Below are positions 60,086-64,000 of a stretch of DNA of 64,000 nucleotides, piece by piece (position 1 is the stretch's first letter; the number at the start of each line of letters is the position of its first letter). The notes beneath the pieces were generated by a model. That model made no database searches and was not told the origin of the DNA. It saw only the letters and a program-made list of their open reading frames with translations. Made by a program: the position numbers and the translations under genes. Source of the DNA: Siphonodentalium dalli (lineage: Eukaryota; Mollusca; Scaphopoda; Gadilida; Siphonodentaliidae); contig CP136066.1 in NCBI GenBank assembly GCA_032622095.1, forward strand, positions 195,476,816-195,540,815. Direction: 5' to 3'.

Positions 60086-60432
60086 CCCTTTACCCAACTG
60101 AAGGGCCCTGTGCCAATGCATTCTCTTATATATGCGAGTCGACCATAGGTCGCCTCGCATATATAAGAGAATGCATTGGCTTAACACATTAAAAATTATA
60201 AAATTGTTTTTTAGGCCAATGCATTCTCTTATATATGCGAGGCGACCTATGGTCGACTCGCATATATAAGAGAATGCATTGGCACAGGGCATAACTGTAA
60301 CTATCACAATATGGTCAAGGAACCGGTTCCAATGATATCCATATTTGTATGGTTCAATTGAGACAGACCGAAGATATTTTAGGCTGTTGAAGCTTTATTT
60401 GGCCGGTTTTGGCCGGTTTGTTGGGTAAAGGG
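60086..60432. mobile_element. piggyBac-type MITE, CCCTTTACCCAAC ends, double hairpin (347 bp)
   Basis: TTAA at 60082-60085 and 60433-60436 with perfect CCCTTTACCCAAC inverted ends. The hairpins are 60113-60179 and 60216-60282. The long shoulder (GGCATAACTGTAACTATCAC to GGCCGGTTTTGGCCGG) matches 30432-30580 in reverse orientation with high identity. The AT filler between the hairpins is shorter than in that copy. Confidence 0.92.
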
Positions 60433-60436
60433 TTAA

Positions 60437-60715
60437 AGGAAAAAAGTTTATCTATTTCTCCACGTTTTTCTTAGTGCGTGCTTGTTTTACAGACTAAACT
60501 ATGTTTGCACATTTACCCACTGCGATCGCGAGTGCCTTGTGTCCCTTTAATGGGAGGTTTAATAATAAGGAAAGTCAACAAAGTTAAAGTCATACAATGA
60601 AGGAATCGAATTGATTATGCAAATACAATGACCCCAATGACACATGTGATAATTCAAAGAGATCGAACCATTAATGCGACGGAGCTATATACAGTGTGTG
60701 CCTATATTTCAATTT
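60437..60715. other. Unannotated DNA
   Basis: No feature was recognised. Confidence 0.4.
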
Positions 60716-61640
60716 GAAATCCAAGATGGACGCTGGATCACTTGGATGAAAAATGTGGCCTATACTGTGTCCCCAAATATTTATTGATGCAAAAACTAAA
60801 ATCAACGATGGCTGCCAGACAGGGGCGTGCCGACGTGGGTGTAGCGTATACCAACCCAACTTTGGTAAATTGTGCCAACAGTTGCAAATTCCAATTGGGA
60901 ATCTGTTGTTTCTAGACCAAGAGTCGCATATTGTCATACTTTTAATTGGTCAACAGTTTTGGACTGATAATGCCATCAGATGGAGATGTTGGAAATTTCC
61001 AACAGTTGGAAAGCTTGAGGTATCAGTTGAAAAATGGCTGCTGGCGGCCATGGTTTCTAACGAATTTCGGAAATTTGACACCTCTCATCTGGAGGTCACT
61101 CCAAAGATCAACATGAAGATTAGTGTCGAACGGGTGATGGATGTGGCATGTATAGGCTGTGCAGAAGTATTTAGTCCTGCAAAGAGTAAAATCTAAAATG
61201 GCCTCTGGCGGTCATGTTTTTCAAAGTAATTCAGAAAAAATAATGGCTCACTCTTGAAGGTGACTCCGAATATTCATCTAAAGTTTAGTGACGATCGAGT
61301 GATGGGTGTGGCATGTAGTGTGTGCTGAAGGATTTAGTCATGCAAAGAGTAAAATCCAAGATGGCTGTTGGCCGTCATGATTTTCATCTAAATTCGGATC
61401 CTAAACATGCATGTAAATTGTGGTAACAATTCTCCAATAAATATGGTATTCATGCAGGATGTACCGACGAATTTAATTTTGACATCCATGATGGCTTATA
61501 GCGCCCACGTTTTGTAACGAATTTCGTAAAAGGTCGATGGCTCCGATCTCCAGGTCACCCTGAAGATCCATATGAAATTTTGTGGCGATCAAATGAGTGG
61601 TGTGGCATGCAGAGTAGGATGCATGTGCGGAAGGGTTAAC
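60716..61640 (+). repeat. Decayed tandem/dispersed repeat with CAAGATGGC-GCTGGC motifs
   Basis: AAATCCAAGATGGACGCTGG, AAAATGGCTGCTGGCGGCCA, AAATGGCCTCTGGCGGTCAT, CCAAGATGGCTGTTGGC and CCATGATGGCTTATAGCGCC head diverged units. The clearest units, at about 61190-61390, repeat CGANNGGGTGATGGATGTGG-like and AAAGAGTAAAATC words at about 175-base spacing. A 147-codon frame across this region is judged to be chance. Confidence 0.65.
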
Positions 61641-62390
61641 GGACAGACGACGGATGCCAACCTATGACAATTCATATAGCTCAAACAGTCAAACTTTACT
61701 TCGCCAGGTTGAGCTAAATCGCTGTTGGCTTGCATAATTATAGACATCGAATCAAGTTTAGAAAACATTTGGAAAATGGCTGTGACCAATGCATGGCAAG
61801 TAATGTTCAGTTCATATGCATTTCGTGTATTTATCAACCTATCTTATACCCCCTTCCAAATTACGTAGACAATATTTGGAAGCTCGAATGAGCCATGTCC
61901 GTTTAATATAGTCCTGATATATACATAATGTAGTTAAATTAAAAACTTTTGCTCAGAAAAACCGGCTGCAAACAAATTGAAAGAACTGGCATGTTCTTTT
62001 AAAATTGGCGGGTTTTTTTTTAAATTGGCGGGTTTTTTTTTCAGAGTATATAAAGTCTATGCATGGATTTGTTCCTGATATTTATCGATCTATCTTATCC
62101 CTGCTTCCAAATTATGGAGACACGTAGAGTTTGAATGTTCGAGTGAACATCGTCCGTTTAAAGATGCATAATCCAAAATAACGCTCCAAAATTACTATTG
62201 TTTTGGCTTCGGTGGTAAAACATATCTGATTCGAGTCGATGAACCCACCCATCAAAGCTCAGAGTTATCAGATATCGATTTTTTAAATCTGTTATTTATC
62301 ACCACCTGGAATATTTGGAGGCCTGGCAAATATGCGACGAATGCCGGCGACCGACACACTCTCGATACCAAATTGTGTTGAATAAAATGT
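61641..62390. other. Unannotated DNA
   Basis: A short direct repeat AAATTGGCGGGTTTTTTTTT occurs twice at about 62000-62041. No gene was recognised. Confidence 0.45.
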
Positions 62391-62553
62391 TGATATATCA
62401 CACTTTTGCAATGTTATAATATAGTAGACAGTGGTGTTATATATAGCATTATTTTTTGGCAACTAATCGATCCGGATAACTGAACCAGAATTTCAAGTAA
62501 TGTTGTTGTTGGAATAATGATATGGGGACCATCTAATCGGATTGTGTACTTTT
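62391..62553 (+). repeat. Dispersed repeat, pair with 49782-49949
   Basis: Diverged second copy; GACAGTGGTGTTATATATAG and GTTGTTGTTGGAATAATG mark the alignable core. Confidence 0.65.
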
Positions 62554-63761
62554 AACGTTCGGTTTATTCTCATGGAAAGTGTTTATTCTCTGAACAAAAA
62601 GTGTATAGGTTACCTTTAAATCGTGACAAAATATATACAAATAATACTTAATGGTTAAAAAATTTATCCAGACGGAGCTTATCCAACACGCCATCCAGAC
62701 CGTCACAAAAATATTGAGTGCCACTAATTTAAAGTAATGTAAAAAGAGCAGATTGTTATGGTGTCAACACTGTATCAAATGTCACAGTAAATCGGATAAT
62801 TCTATTGTAATTGAGTGTGCTTGTTACATAGGACCCAATTGTTTTCTATAACAAACTCCCCATGGCGCTGTGGGGGTTGACTCCTCTGCCGGAGATTTGT
62901 TGTGGATTTGGAAATGGATTATTATTGGTGTGATTTGTCCACCAACACAGCGTGCACCCGCTGAACCCGATTGGGTTTCTCGTTGTTATCTCGCTAAGGT
63001 GATTAGCTCCGATCTAATTGTTATTCAATTATATTATTAGAAATGATGCCTCATTGTCGTAATGAGGTGAAATGACGAACAATTTACTCGTTACGGCTGT
63101 TGTGTTTGCAACTTGTCAGCATTTGCTGATGAGGTATTTTCACCTTAATTTATAATTTGCTGATCGATTGTGGACCCCAATTCGTGTGTTGACAGCTTTT
63201 CAGATAAAGTTATTTTTCAGCCACGTGCCCGTGAATCTGCCATATTAATTTAAACATGTTTTATAAACTAGATAAGGATATTGGGACACAAGTGCTACAA
63301 GTTACAATCGCCAAGTTCCCATGTAACTCTTCCATATCGCCCTTTGGGATATATCCTAACTCCCGAAAAATGACATATAGGCAGAGTGGTATTCGTTTGA
63401 GTCGAATATTGATAAGGCTCATTTGGACCGACAAATTAGGACATGCAATTTTAGGAGATTTTACAATAAAAGTCCATAAATGTACACTAAATACCAATGT
63501 ATTATTTTATAATTTAAAAAAACGGTTATAATAGAAATTGTTCAGCTTTTTTAAGTATTCGCACTTTATATAAACGCTCTTTACATTTATTTACAAAATG
63601 AGAACATTACACTAACAATGAACGATCTTCATTCCTCCATGCCATGTATGCTGAAGAAAGATCGGAAACCGATTAAATTTTTAATTCTATAACTCGAATA
63701 AGTTTGTTCTGTGCCATTCAATGTCCGCGTGGAAGTAATTAACGACCTATTTGTTTATCCT
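62554..63761. other. Unannotated DNA
   Basis: No gene was recognised. The 91-codon frame at 63256-63531 has no family resemblance and overlaps an open frame on the other strand. Confidence 0.45.
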
Positions 63762-64000
63762 CTTAAAGTGATGTGAAACACTCCGGTGGCGTGATCAAAT
63801 ATAAATGGAGAACAATCTTGTTCAAAGTAGTTATTTTTACAAATATTATTCCAAATTGACAACACCGATCGTCATTCTGATAAATTAGTTAAATGCAATG
63901 ACTCTCGATGGCGAAGTCATTTGTGTTTGTTTATCGCCGATAGTTGCGTCCCGAATCCAGATGTAAATATTTACAATTTAGCATACTTCAGACGATGTTT
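63762..64000 (+). repeat. Dispersed repeat reaching the window edge (inverted match to 24598-24825)
   Basis: Matches the reverse complement of 24598-24825 along its whole length with roughly 75-80 percent identity. It is cut by the end of the window. Confidence 0.85.

Noticed and set aside
60753-61196. 147-codon plus-strand frame
   Set aside because: Runs through diverged repeat units, has no recognised domain, and is not conserved between the units.

Overview
This window reads as nuclear DNA of a lophotrochozoan animal, most likely a bivalve mollusc. It is AT-rich and almost gene-free, with many short repeats, foldback DNA elements, microsatellites and decayed LINE ends. Its one convincing intact gene is an intronless Cys-loop receptor, and large sets of nicotinic-type receptor genes, some intronless, are known from bivalve genomes. 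The species call is inference, because no rRNA or mitochondrial marker is present.

Layout. 0-3 kb: foldback and TTAA-type element remnants, a 125-bp tandem pair and a tRNA-like sequence. 3.19-12.08 kb: an uninterrupted array of a 12-base repeat (GTAATAGCCACA and variants) containing a 3-kb block duplicated head to tail. 12.1-14.6 kb: TATA box, a 404-residue receptor gene, then a hAT-like MITE that holds the nearest polyadenylation signals. 15-30 kb: nonautonomous DNA elements (TTAA-type, hAT-like, Tc1-like), a 31-bp satellite (26.8-27.5 kb), a GA/GT microsatellite and the first double-hairpin element. 30-41 kb: more foldback elements, two LINE 3' fragments, a 23-bp minisatellite, telomere-like repeats and a MITE whose empty site lies at 46.6 kb. 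41.2-45.0 kb: a 1.92-kb tandem duplication with almost identical copies. 45-52 kb: mostly unremarkable, with a 42-bp tandem repeat and a 440-bp element inserted in one of two tandem units. 52-61 kb: dense elements, including two very long hairpins, a 1.6-kb palindromic element with 8-bp target duplications, a LINE end and more double-hairpin elements. 61-64 kb: decayed tandem and dispersed repeats.

The gene should encode a plasma-membrane, probably cation-selective, pentameric channel subunit. It lacks the paired loop-C cysteines and most of the acetylcholine-binding aromatic residues. No operon-like or multi-gene system is visible. The most unusual structure is a 67-nt hairpin module carried as inverted pairs inside at least three differently ended element families. 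Next are three insertions whose pre-insertion sites survive as paralogues in the same window, and the nearly 9-kb 12-mer array just upstream of the receptor gene.
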